Source of the DNA: Paenibacillus hamazuiensis
Lineage (GTDB): Bacteria > Bacillota > Bacilli > Paenibacillales > NBRC-103111
Assembly (NCBI RefSeq): GCF_023276405.1
Contig: NZ_JALRMO010000001.1
Span: forward strand, 5,763,001 to 5,827,000
Direction of reading: 5' to 3'
DNA: 64,000 bases
Shown: one piece after another, positions 23,949-32,059 of the stretch
Layout of the letters: each line of letters opens with the position of its first letter
Position numbering within the stretch: the first letter of the stretch is position 1
The notes under the pieces: model-generated
Told to the model about the DNA's origin: nothing
The model's database searches: none
The model's input: the letters and a program-made list of their open reading frames with translations, nothing else
Position numbers and translations under genes: made by a program

Positions 23949-24998
23949 TTATCCCCTTACAGCCGATGCAATCAGCTGCCGCGCCTGGTCACGCAGCTCT
24001 TCGGCCTGCTTCGCCGTAATTTGCCCATTCCGATAGGCGTCGTCGATATCGCTGCTCCAGATGCCCTGCAGGCCGGAAATAAGCTGCTCCGAGGAAAGAC
24101 CGGTCGCTTTGAGCAAGCTTTTCCCATGCTCGATTTCGTAAACCAGCTCATCGGCATCAAAATTAGCCGTTAACAAAGACGCATCTCTGATGATGGATTG
24201 CAGCCGCTTTTGGAAAAAGACGGCGCCGTCGATCTTCGCACCCGATTTAGCCGTTTCCGCAAGAGCGGCTGCGCCGCCCGGCGTTTGGATCGCCGCCGTA
24301 ATCTTCTCCTCCGCCTGCTTCTCCAGCTGTTCGGCCTGCTTTTTCGAAATGTTGCCCGAATTATGCGCCTCTTGTATCTGTTGTTCCAGAGGCTCCGTCA
24401 ACTTGGAGACCAAATAGCCGGCCGAAAGCCCGACAGCGTTCTGAATCGTACCTCCCTGATTCAGTGCATCGCTCACGTCCTGATAATCTTTGCCGGCCAG
24501 CTGCGCAGCCGAGAATGCCAACGACTTCAATTGATCGTTCAGAAGCGATGTAAAATCGGAGCCGGTTTGACGTGCCGAATACGCAAAACCGGGTTTGACC
24601 AGCGCATCCGCCGTTTTGCCGTAAAGCTCCGATCTCAGCTTCTCGATCTGCTCCGGCTTCGCCTCGTAGGATTGGGCTGCCGCAGCTGCGATCTGATCGG
24701 CCGCCTGGTTCAACCTGGCGGTCAGCTCGGATGCGGAGATGCCGGAAGCTTCAGCGAGCGTACCGCCGGAAGCAAGCTCCGCCTGGATGTCGTTGTAGTC
24801 TTTGTCCGCAATCGTGGATACGCGCATCACGAGGTAGGTCATCCATTCGTCCACCACCTTCTGCGAATCGAGCGGAGCTTTGACGACTTTGTAACTCCAA
24901 TCATCGTCTGCAAATGCGGGTTGCGTCAAAATGATCGTTCCGTTAAAAAGCAATGCTGCCGAAAGTATGCCTGCTGCCAGTTTCTTTTTGTTTATCAT
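23949..24998 (-). CDS. Secreted protein with three helical repeats
   Basis: 349 residues. A Sec signal peptide (INKKKLAAGILSAALLFNG, cut near AFA-DD) leads into three similar units of about 100 residues. Each contains an alanine-rich helix, a D-Y/F-x-D-x-x-x-x-L motif with glycine (ADKDYNDIQAELASGGTLAE; AGKDYQDVSDALNQGGTIQN; ANFDADELVYEIEHGKSLLK) and a G-L/I-S-x-x-x-L-x-x-L segment, and the last two end in ITAKQAEELRDQA-like helices. The repeats echo those in other secreted Firmicute proteins of unknown function. ATG 24998 has GGAG at seven bases. It is probably extracellular and helical; no enzyme motif. Confidence 0.7.
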   Translation of the reverse strand: MINKKKLAAGILSAALLFNGTIILTQPAFADDDWSYKVVKAPLDSQKVVDEWMTYLVMRVSTIADKDYNDIQAELASGGTLAEASGISASELTARLNQAADQIAAAAAQSYEAKPEQIEKLRSELYGKTADALVKPGFAYSARQTGSDFTSLLNDQLKSLAFSAAQLAGKDYQDVSDALNQGGTIQNAVGLSAGYLVSKLTEPLEQQIQEAHNSGNISKKQAEQLEKQAEEKITAAIQTPGGAAALAETAKSGAKIDGAVFFQKRLQSIIRDASLLTANFDADELVYEIEHGKSLLKATGLSSEQLISGLQGIWSSDIDDAYRNGQITAKQAEELRDQARQLIASAVRG

Positions 24999-25180
24999 GG
25001 TTCTCTCCACCTTATCTCTTTTTTCTGTATAGGAATTGCTTACATGTCTTATTGTAAATGAACCGGTATTTTCCAAAAACGGCCCGCGGATTGATTTTGC
25101 CTCCGTCTCGAGGCCAGTCGGCGGCTAATTCGCAAGTCGTACGCGTGCAAAACACCAAGCAGCGCATACTTCCGGGCAGC

Positions 25181-25205
25181 AAAAAATCCGCCCCTGTAGG
25201 GCGGA
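25181..25205 (-). terminator. Terminator after acetyltransferase gene
   Basis: TCCGCCC/GGGCGGA stem with a five-base loop and a run of six T on the minus strand. Confidence 0.8.
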
Positions 25206-25246
25206 CCCGTATCTTGCAGCTTTATTCGGCATAAACAGCGCCAAAA

Positions 25247-25831
25247 CTAAAACTCGGAGCCGCGCGCCTTGGCAAACACCATCGTATCTCTTAACTCACC
25301 GTCCGCCCCCAGCGTATGGCAGCGAAGAATGCCCTCCAGCTTGAAACTGAGCCGCTCGGCGACGCCTGCGCTCCGTTTGTTTCGCGAATCGCAGCGGATC
25401 TCGACGCGGTTCGCCTGCAGCCCTCCTGCGGCAAAATAGGTGATCGCCCTAACCGCCTCCGTAATGTAGCCCTGCCCCGCCATAGACGAGCGTACCCAGT
25501 AGCCGATCTCGAACGCGCGCGCGGACCAGTTTATTCTGTGCAAGCCGCTGCTTCCGACAAACTGGCCGGATTCCTTTGAAAACAGCAGCAATCTCAGGTC
25601 CGTACGCTCCAGAAACTTCAGCCTGGATCGCCGGATTTCCGCTTCCGATTGTTCTACGGTAGGGATATTTTGCGCCCATGGCATCCACGGACGCAGTTCT
25701 TCAATGCTCTCCTTGATCGCCTCGTTGACCTTTTCGCCGTCCCCCCATAACGGGGCGCGAATAAGAAGCCGCTTGCTTTCGAAACTTTCGGGAATGGAAA
25801 ATAAAATCGGATCGCCGGCAATGAAGTTCAT
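25247..25831 (-). CDS. GNAT acetyltransferase, RimJ/RimL type
   Basis: 194 residues. The GNAT fold is evident: ESKRLLIRAPLWGDGEKVNEA at the N-terminus, FVGSSGLHRINWSARAFEIGYWV (strand 4) and the acetyl-CoA pyrophosphate loop RSSMAGQGYITEAVRA, then RVEIRCDSRNKRSAGVAERL. This matches ribosomal-protein or small-molecule N-acetyltransferases of the Acetyltransf_3 group. ATG 25831 is preferred (AAGGTGGG six bases upstream); ATG 25837 is possible. The substrate is unknown. Confidence 0.85.
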   Translation of the reverse strand: MNFIAGDPILFSIPESFESKRLLIRAPLWGDGEKVNEAIKESIEELRPWMPWAQNIPTVEQSEAEIRRSRLKFLERTDLRLLLFSKESGQFVGSSGLHRINWSARAFEIGYWVRSSMAGQGYITEAVRAITYFAAGGLQANRVEIRCDSRNKRSAGVAERLSFKLEGILRCHTLGADGELRDTMVFAKARGSEF

Positions 25832-25905
25832 CTGCATCCCACCTTGAAAATATTTCCATCAACCATAACATACGATATGTTCCGCAGCAACAACTATTTT
25901 TCAGC

Positions 25906-25956
25906 AAAAAGCCGTCCCGCTTGCACAGCCGGAGCGGCTTTACAAACGAGACGGCT
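25906..25956 (-). terminator. Terminator after lipoprotein gene
   Basis: AAGCCGTC and GACGGCTT form the outer stem around a second GCCGGAGCGGC stem; five T follow on the minus strand. Confidence 0.7.
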
Positions 25957-25980
25957 TCATATTGTCGGCATCCGGTATCG

Positions 25981-26562
25981 TCAGGAGGTGCGGAACTCGG
26001 TGATGACGAGGCGATCGCCCTGCACCTGGTAGGCCGAATTATGTTCGACGCGAACCTCCTGGCGGTCGTTTTTCGTGCTGCCGACCAGATCGATGCGGTA
26101 TTGATCCGGCGACGGCTGCGACTTCTTCAAATCATAGTCGCGGTACACGCTGCGCAGCGACAGCACCGCATCCGTGCTGACAGCCTGATACGTGTTGATC
26201 TGCGGGTCCTGGTTGTAAAAAGATCCGATCAGTTTATCGGCCATGTCCATGCTGTATACCTGCATCAAATGGCTGCGCATGGCCTTCATGGACGGCTCGT
26301 CCATTTCCCCCGTCAACGGCGAAGACAGCACTTTATGCGTCCAATCGTCGACCTGCTTGATCCAGCTGACGATCTCATCGTCCGATTTGTTCATGATGTC
26401 CCGACTCATCGGCGGCGGCGGCAGCTTGCCGAGTGTTCCGCTGAGCTGCTGGATCGTCACGGTTTTTTGCAAGCTCTTCGCATTCATGTCGTCTTCCCGG
26501 TCTGCCGTCCGGCAGCCCCCCAACATCAACGCTGTAATCATCAGTGCAACCAATACTCGCAT
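25981..26562 (-). CDS. Putative lipoprotein
   Basis: 193 residues from ATG 26562, which has GGAGGGG at five bases. The start MRVLVALMITALMLGGCRT is a type II signal peptide with lipobox LGGC. The rest is a helical region (about residues 20-120) followed by a small beta domain (QYRIDLVGSTKNDRQEVRVE, then SAYQVQGDRLVITEFRTS). No recognised family; it is presumably displayed on the outer membrane leaflet. Its regulation and partners are unknown. Confidence 0.7.
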   Translation of the reverse strand: MRVLVALMITALMLGGCRTADREDDMNAKSLQKTVTIQQLSGTLGKLPPPPMSRDIMNKSDDEIVSWIKQVDDWTHKVLSSPLTGEMDEPSMKAMRSHLMQVYSMDMADKLIGSFYNQDPQINTYQAVSTDAVLSLRSVYRDYDLKKSQPSPDQYRIDLVGSTKNDRQEVRVEHNSAYQVQGDRLVITEFRTS

Positions 26563-26653
26563 AAACCCCTCCTGGATGGCATCTCGTTTTGACTTATTGT
26601 TTTCCAAGATTGGGGAATTTATGCGAGCGCGTGCACCGGATTGTCCGTCTTCT

Positions 26654-27703
26654 TCATCCCATCATCCGCTTGACCAGTTCCCGGTTGCGCTCCTTGAACG
26701 CTTCATTGTGGGAGGAAACCATGGCCGACTTGCTTGCTTCCGGCTGAATATACAGCTTCGCTTGATTCACTGCGTTAGCCGCATCCTGGAAAGCGCCGGC
26801 GATCAAATTGAGCTTGCCGTCGTATTTTACAATATCGCCCGCACCGTAAATGCCTTTTACGGACGATTCGCAAGCGGCATTGCCCGCAATATAATAATTG
26901 TCCGCCAGCTCAAGCTTTACATCGCTGTTTTCGAGCAGCGACGCATCGCGTTCGTAGCCGTGGCTGATAATCACCTCATCGATCGGCAAACGGATGACTT
27001 CGCCGGTTTGCTGCCCGGTCAATTCAACGTGCTCGATTCGTTCATGGTCAGCGCCGGCGATCAGCTTCGTGATGGTGGTGTTGAAAAAACAAACGGCCGA
27101 GCTGTTCATCAGCTGAGTGACCTGAGCTTCATGACCTGCCATGGCATCTTTTCTGTAGGTTAAATATACTTTCCTCGCGACGGGAACAAGCTCGTTGGCC
27201 CAGTCCAGCGCCGAATTGCCGCCGCCGGATATGATCACGGTCTTGTCCTTGAAATGCTTCAAGGATTTCACCGTGTAGTTCAAGTTGGACACCTCGAACC
27301 TCTCCGCGCCTTCAATCTCCAGCTTTTGCGGGTTCAATATCCCGCCTCCTATGGCAACGATGACGGTTTTCGAAACGTGCTTACGCCCCGAAGAGCCGCG
27401 CAGTACAAAAAGTCCCTCCTCGCTGCGCGAGATCGATTCCACTTTTTCATTCAGCACGATAGTCGGGTTAAACGTCAATCCTTGCTGGACAAGCTGCCGG
27501 ATTAAACTTTCGCCGGGGATAGGCGTCAGACCGCCGACATCCCAAATCATTTTCTCCGGGTAGACGTGCAGCTTCCCGCCCAAATGCGGCTGGTATTCGA
27601 TCAGCTTCGTTTTCATTTCCCGGAGCCCGCTGTAAAAAGCGGAGTAAAGCCCGGCAGGCCCTCCTCCTATGATCGTAACGTCGAAAAGCTCCTCGTTGTT
27701 CAT
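26654..27703 (-). CDS. Ferredoxin/flavodoxin-NADP+ reductase, YcgT/YumC type
   Basis: 349 residues of the thioredoxin-reductase-like FNR family that moves electrons between NADPH and ferredoxin or flavodoxin. The FAD motif is DVTIIGGGPAGLYSAFYSGL (8-27), the NADPH motif is TVIISGGGNSALDWANEL (about 153-170), and the second FAD motif is VKGIYGAGDIVKYDGKLNLI (about 287-306). The CxxC of true thioredoxin reductases is absent. GGAGGG precedes the ATG. It is divergent from a siderophore uptake operon with Fur boxes on both sides, as for ycgT of B. subtilis, suggesting a role in reductive iron release. Confidence 0.85.
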   Translation of the reverse strand: MNNEELFDVTIIGGGPAGLYSAFYSGLREMKTKLIEYQPHLGGKLHVYPEKMIWDVGGLTPIPGESLIRQLVQQGLTFNPTIVLNEKVESISRSEEGLFVLRGSSGRKHVSKTVIVAIGGGILNPQKLEIEGAERFEVSNLNYTVKSLKHFKDKTVIISGGGNSALDWANELVPVARKVYLTYRKDAMAGHEAQVTQLMNSSAVCFFNTTITKLIAGADHERIEHVELTGQQTGEVIRLPIDEVIISHGYERDASLLENSDVKLELADNYYIAGNAACESSVKGIYGAGDIVKYDGKLNLIAGAFQDAANAVNQAKLYIQPEASKSAMVSSHNEAFKERNRELVKRMMG

Positions 27704-27725
27704 CCGCAGCCGCCCTCCATTTCAA

Positions 27726-27779
27726 TGATATTGATTCTCATTATCATAAAAATATACCCTTAATTTCTCATTTTGACAA
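27726..27779 (-). promoter_or_regulatory. Fur box and promoter of the reductase gene
   Basis: TTGTCA (27779-27774) and TATATT (27756-27751) are 17 bases apart on the minus strand. Immediately downstream, positions 27726-27746 form a 21-bp Fur-type box (TGATATTGA...TTATCA) made of overlapping 7-1-7 repeats. Iron repression of the reductase is expected. Confidence 0.85.
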
Positions 27780-27794
27780 TCGGAAATTTAAATA

Positions 27795-27850
27795 TTGACA
27801 ATGCTGGAAGCTGTTATTATAGTGTTTATTGATATTGAAAATCATTATCA
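27795..27850 (+). promoter_or_regulatory. Promoter and Fur box of siderophore operon
   Basis: TTGACA (27795-27800), a 17-base spacer and TATAGT (27818-27823). The Fur box at 27830-27850 (TGATATTGAAAATCATTATC plus A) differs from the divergent one only in its centre and lies at the transcription start. Confidence 0.87.
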
Positions 27851-27867
27851 TTTAAGGAGAGCTGATC

Positions 27868-28803
27868 ATGAATAAAAGACCGGTCCCCTTCGTCATTTTG
27901 CTGCTGCTCATATGGATGACGAGCGCTTGCGGCAGCGAACCCGCCAAGGACGGGAACGGCTCGCCCGCAGACGGCAAGAAGGCAGGGACGATCACCTATC
28001 AATCCGAAAAAGGACCGATCGAGGTTCCGGCCGATCCGAAACGCGTCGTGCTCCTCTCTTCCAATTTCGCCGGCAACTTGCTCGCGCTGAATATCCCGCT
28101 GGTCGGTATCGATAAATGGGCGATGGATAATCCGCGCTTTCAGGATAAGCTAAAGGGCATCCAGGTCGTCAGCGACGAGAGCATCGAGAAAATCATCGAA
28201 CTGAATCCGGATTTGATCATCGCTCTGTCGACGATCAAAAACGTGGATAAGCTGGGGAAAATCGCCCCGACGGTTACCTTTACGTACGGCAAACTCGATT
28301 ATATGTCACTTCACTTGGAAATCGGCAAGCTCGTAAACAAGGAAAAAGAAACGCAAGCCTGGATCGACGATTTCAAAAAGCGCGCGCAGGCGGCCGGCGA
28401 CGAGATCAGGGCAAAAATCGGCGCAAACTCAACGGTGACGATCATGGAAAACTTCGACAAGCAGCTTTACGTTTTCGGCAGCAATTGGGGCCGAGGCGGC
28501 GAAATCCTGTACCAGGAAATGAAGCTGGGCATGCCGGACAAAATCAAGGAAACGGCGTTAAAGCCGGGGTTTTTCGCCTTGTCGGCCGAAGCGCTTCCCG
28601 AGTTTGTCGGCGATTATCTTGTTTTCAGCAAATATGCTGATGATCCGGGGCTTTCTTTTATACAAACCGATACTTACAAAAACATCCCTGCCGTCAAAAA
28701 CAACCGCGTATTCGAGGTCAACGCCAAGGAGTTTTATTTCAACGATCCGCTGACGCTCGAGAACCAGTTGGAATTTTTCAAGAAAAGTTTTTTGGGCAAG
28801 TAA
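27868..28803 (+). CDS. Iron-siderophore ABC substrate-binding lipoprotein 1
   Basis: 311 residues. Lipoprotein signal with lipobox TSAC, then a class III (FhuD/BtuF-like) periplasmic-binding fold: KRVVLLSSNFAGNLLALNIPLVG, IIELNPDLIIALS, KIAPTVTFTYGKLDY and the long backbone helix around residues 150-175. The ligand is probably a hydroxamate or citrate-hydroxamate siderophore, judged by similarity to YfiY. AAGGAGAG precedes the ATG. It is the first gene of a four-gene Fur-controlled operon with a second binding protein and two permeases. Confidence 0.87.
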   Translation: MNKRPVPFVILLLLIWMTSACGSEPAKDGNGSPADGKKAGTITYQSEKGPIEVPADPKRVVLLSSNFAGNLLALNIPLVGIDKWAMDNPRFQDKLKGIQVVSDESIEKIIELNPDLIIALSTIKNVDKLGKIAPTVTFTYGKLDYMSLHLEIGKLVNKEKETQAWIDDFKKRAQAAGDEIRAKIGANSTVTIMENFDKQLYVFGSNWGRGGEILYQEMKLGMPDKIKETALKPGFFALSAEALPEFVGDYLVFSKYADDPGLSFIQTDTYKNIPAVKNNRVFEVNAKEFYFNDPLTLENQLEFFKKSFLGK

Positions 28804-28827
28804 CCGGGTAAGCGAGGAGATTCAGGC

Positions 28828-29763
28828 ATGAAAAAAAGATGGCTCCTTTTTGCTATATCGTTATTGCTTGTTTTAAGCGCATGCGGCGGAGGCGGAGAAG
28901 CTGCGGATAAAGAACCGGGCTCGCCTGCCGGCGGCAAAAAACCGGAAACCGTCACCTATCAGTCCGAGAACGGCCCTGTCGAAGTGCCCGCAAATCCCAA
29001 GCGGATCGTCGGTCTTGCGAGCGCCCCCAACGTGATCGCTTTAGGCGGCAATCTCGTAGGGGTAGATCCCTGGACCAATATGAACCCCCTTTTTCAAGCG
29101 AAATTGCAAGGGGTTGAGGTCGTGACCGATGAAAACCTGGAAAAAATCGTCGAGCTGAACCCCGACCTCATCATTGCGGCGCCCTATATGAAAAATTTGG
29201 ATAAACTCCAACAAATTGCGCCGACCGTCGTGTACACATGGGGGAAATTGGACTATTTATCGCAGCAGCTGGAAATCGGCAAGCTTTTAAATAAAGAGAA
29301 GGAAGCCCGGCAATGGGTGGATGATTTCAAAAAACGCGCGGAAGCGGCCGGAAAAGAAATTAAGGCAGCCATCGGGGAAAATACGACGGTATCCGTGATC
29401 GAAAACGGCGCCAAGGAGCTTTACGTATACGGCGACAAATGGGCGCGCGGCACTGAAATATTGTTTCAGGCCATGGGCCTTCGCATGCCTGAAAAGGTGA
29501 AGCAGCTGACGCTGACGGAAGGCTACCACTCCTTCTCGATCGAAGTTTTGCCTGAGTTTGCCGGCGATTATATGGTGTTCAGCAAAACCCCCGAGGCGGA
29601 CAGCTCCTTCCTCCAGACCGAGACGTGGAGGAATATTCCCGCCGTCAAAAACAACCGCGTCATTGAAATCAATGCGAAAGCGTCCTCGTATAGCGACCCG
29701 ATCACTCTGGACTATTTGCTGGACATTTTTACAAAAGGTTTTTTGGAAAAGAAGGCTGGGTAA
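28828..29763 (+). CDS. Iron-siderophore ABC substrate-binding lipoprotein 2
   Basis: 311 residues, same length and architecture as the preceding gene and clearly a tandem paralogue (shared VTYQSE-GPVEVPA-PKR, EIGKL-NKEKE, NIPAVKNNRV). The lipobox is LSAC and a GGAGG-type site (GCGAGGAG) precedes the ATG by 11-12 bases. Ligand-facing positions differ (APYMKNLDKLQQIAPTVVYTWG), which suggests two siderophores or two forms feeding one permease. It ends four bases before the permease start, so translation is coupled. Confidence 0.87.
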   Translation: MKKRWLLFAISLLLVLSACGGGGEAADKEPGSPAGGKKPETVTYQSENGPVEVPANPKRIVGLASAPNVIALGGNLVGVDPWTNMNPLFQAKLQGVEVVTDENLEKIVELNPDLIIAAPYMKNLDKLQQIAPTVVYTWGKLDYLSQQLEIGKLLNKEKEARQWVDDFKKRAEAAGKEIKAAIGENTTVSVIENGAKELYVYGDKWARGTEILFQAMGLRMPEKVKQLTLTEGYHSFSIEVLPEFAGDYMVFSKTPEADSSFLQTETWRNIPAVKNNRVIEINAKASSYSDPITLDYLLDIFTKGFLEKKAG

Positions 29764-29767
29764 AGCG

Positions 29768-30778
29768 ATGGCGAAAGAAAATCAACGTTCCATTCCGTTT
29801 GTATATAAGCTGCTTGCCGGAATCATCGGGCTCATCGGCATGTTCGCCGTGGCGATGCTGTCGGGGGCTGCGGAGGTTGCGGTCAAGGATATCGCGCTCG
29901 CCATGTTTACCGATGCTTCCGGGGATAAAATTTCCATGATCCGCGACATTCGCTTGCCCAGGGAAATCGCGGCTGTTTTCGTCGGGTCGGCACTGGCCGT
30001 CTCCGGGGCCATCATGCAGGGAATCACGAGAAACCCGCTGGCCGATCCGGGACTGCTCGGGCTGACGGCGGGCGCCGGCGCTGCGCTTGCTGCGGCGATG
30101 GCGTTTGCTCCGACGCTGAACTACTTCGCGCTTACGCTTGTCTGTTTTACCGGGGCCGCCATCGGGGCCATCCTCGTTTTCGGCATCGGCGCGATGAAAA
30201 AAGGCGGCTTGTCCCCGATCCGGATCGTGCTGGCCGGGGCCGCCGTGTCCACGTTTCTTTATGCGGTTTCCGAAGGTATCGGCATCTTGTTTAAAATATC
30301 CAAAGATGTGTCCATGTGGACGGCGGGGGGACTCATCGGCACCACCTGGGGCCAGCTTCAAGTGATCGTCCCTTTTATAACGCTGGGGATCGCGATCTCT
30401 CTGCTCCTCTCCAGACAACTCACCATTCTGAGCCTGAGCGAAGAAGTCGCTGCCGGGCTGGGGCAAAAGATTAAGCAAATCCGGTCGGTTCTCATTGCCG
30501 TCATCATTCTGCTCGCCGGGGCCTCGGTGGCGCTGGTCGGGAATTTGGCTTTCATCGGATTGATGGTTCCGCATATCGTGCGCGCGATCGTCGGTACGGA
30601 TTACCGCTTCATCATCCCGATGTCGGCCGTTTCGGGCGCGGTCCTGATGCTTTTTGCCGATACGCTCGGCCGTACCGTCAATTCGCCTTATGAAGCACCG
30701 GTGGCGGCAATTGTCGCCATGATGGGGCTGCCTTTTTTCCTGCTGATCGCGCGCAAAGGGGGTAAAACCTTCTCATGA
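29768..30778 (+). CDS. Iron-siderophore ABC permease, FecCD family (first)
   Basis: 336 residues with about nine to ten membrane helices. Family hallmarks: DIRLPREIAAVFVGSALAVSG, GITRNPLADPGLLGLTAGAG, and the ATPase-contact region near VALVGNLAFIGLMVPHIVRAIVG. ATG 29768 lies four bases after the binding-protein stop; longer readings overlap that gene and are not real. It should form a heterodimer with the next protein. By position and sequence it corresponds to YfiZ-like permeases. Confidence 0.88.
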   Translation: MAKENQRSIPFVYKLLAGIIGLIGMFAVAMLSGAAEVAVKDIALAMFTDASGDKISMIRDIRLPREIAAVFVGSALAVSGAIMQGITRNPLADPGLLGLTAGAGAALAAAMAFAPTLNYFALTLVCFTGAAIGAILVFGIGAMKKGGLSPIRIVLAGAAVSTFLYAVSEGIGILFKISKDVSMWTAGGLIGTTWGQLQVIVPFITLGIAISLLLSRQLTILSLSEEVAAGLGQKIKQIRSVLIAVIILLAGASVALVGNLAFIGLMVPHIVRAIVGTDYRFIIPMSAVSGAVLMLFADTLGRTVNSPYEAPVAAIVAMMGLPFFLLIARKGGKTFS

Positions 30779-31782
30779 TCCCCCGGGCTCTTATCCGAAA
30801 ACAGCGAGCCATTGTGCTGGCCTTATTCACGCTTATCGCTATCATCATCGTTATCGGGGCGGGGACGGGTTACTCCTCGCTTTCCTATAACCGGCTGATT
30901 CCCACCCTGCTTGGTCAGGGAACGTTTAAGGAGGAATTCGTGCTGTTTTCGCTCCGGCTGCCGCGGATATGCATAACGCTGCTGGCCGGCATGGCGCTGG
31001 CCCTCTCCGGTTCTATCCTGCAGGGAATTACAAGGAACGATCTGGCCGACCCCGGCATGGTCGGCATCAACTCAGGAGCAGGCGTAGCTGTGGCCGTCTT
31101 TTTCCTGTTTATCCCGATAGAGGCCGGCACATTCGCCTATTTGCTGCCGCTCGCCGCATTCGCCGGCGCGCTGGTCACGGCCTGCCTCATTTATTTATTT
31201 TCATACAGCAAAAAAGACGGCCTCCAGCCGTTCAAACTCATTCTCATCGGCGTCGGCTTCTCCCTTGCTCTTTCCGGGACGATGATCGTGCTGATTTCCT
31301 CCGCGGATTATCATAAGGTCGATTTTATTGCGAAATGGCTGTCCGGCAACATTTGGGGCGACGACTGGAAGTTCGTTTGGGCGGTACTGCCATGGATGGC
31401 TCTGCTGATTCCTTTTGCTTTGTACAAGGCAGCCCGGCTTAACCTTCTGCAGCTGGGCGACCCTGCAGCCATAGGTGTCGGCGTATCGGTCCAAAGAGAG
31501 CGCATCGTGCTGCTGCTTGCCGCCGTCGCCTTGGCCGCTTCGGTCGTTTCGGTAACCGGAGGCATAGCGTTTGTCGGATTAATGGCCCCGCATCTTGCCA
31601 AAGCGCTGATCGGTCCCCGGCACCAGCTCTTTATCCCGATCGCCATTCTGATCGGCGGCTTTCTGTTATTGCTTGCCGATACGATCGGACGCAACGCGGC
31701 CGACCCCGACGGCATTCCCGCAGGTATTGTCGTCGCGTTGATCGGCGCGCCTTATTTTATTTTCCTTCTTTTTAAAAAATAA
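30775..31782 (+). CDS. Iron-siderophore ABC permease, FecCD family (second)
   Basis: 335 residues, overlapping the first permease by four bases (ATGA). It shares SLRLPRICITLLAGMALALSG, GITRNDLADPGMVGINSGAG and VTGGIAFVGLMAPHLAKALIG. It completes a heterodimeric importer. No ATPase gene follows, so a FhuC/YusV-type ATPase encoded elsewhere must drive it, as for the yfiYZ-yfhA system. A hairpin with CGGTTGGA/TCCAACCG directly follows the stop. Confidence 0.88.
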   Translation: MIPRALIRKQRAIVLALFTLIAIIIVIGAGTGYSSLSYNRLIPTLLGQGTFKEEFVLFSLRLPRICITLLAGMALALSGSILQGITRNDLADPGMVGINSGAGVAVAVFFLFIPIEAGTFAYLLPLAAFAGALVTACLIYLFSYSKKDGLQPFKLILIGVGFSLALSGTMIVLISSADYHKVDFIAKWLSGNIWGDDWKFVWAVLPWMALLIPFALYKAARLNLLQLGDPAAIGVGVSVQRERIVLLLAAVALAASVVSVTGGIAFVGLMAPHLAKALIGPRHQLFIPIAILIGGFLLLLADTIGRNAADPDGIPAGIVVALIGAPYFIFLLFKK

Positions 31783-32056
31783 ACGGTTGGAGCAGGGTTT
31801 CCCCTGTCCAACCGCCAGACTGCGAAGCCCGTTTCCAACGTGAATCCCATGATAGGTGTGAGGGGTATTCCCCGGAGAGTTTACGGGCCGCCTTTGAAAA
31901 CGTGTGAATACCGCTGCTTATATTTTCAAATTTACACGTTTTCAAGAGTGGTCGGAGGGGAATACCCCCACCATAGACAAATGGATTCTTCCGCTTGTTA
32001 GGGTTTCCAGACAAAAAACGGTTGGAGCAGGGTCTCCCCTGTCCAACCGTTTTTTG
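31783..32056. repeat. Long imperfect inverted repeat between convergent genes
   Basis: Both arms have the same order: hairpin CGGTTGGA...TCCAACCG (31784-31814; 32019-32049), then after about 50 bases GGGGTATTCCCC or its complement, then TTGAAAACGTGT or its complement, meeting at an AT-rich centre near 31915-31930. Arms of about 125 bp are roughly two-thirds alike. There is no coding content. It may be a decayed MITE-like element or a duplicated terminator. Confidence 0.55.
32013..32055 (-). terminator. Terminator after GH44 gene
   Basis: AAAAAACGGTTGGA pairs with TCCAACCGTTTTTT; T-runs on both strands make it bidirectional, ending the GH44 transcript five bases after its stop. Confidence 0.85.
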
Positions 32057-32059
32057 CAG

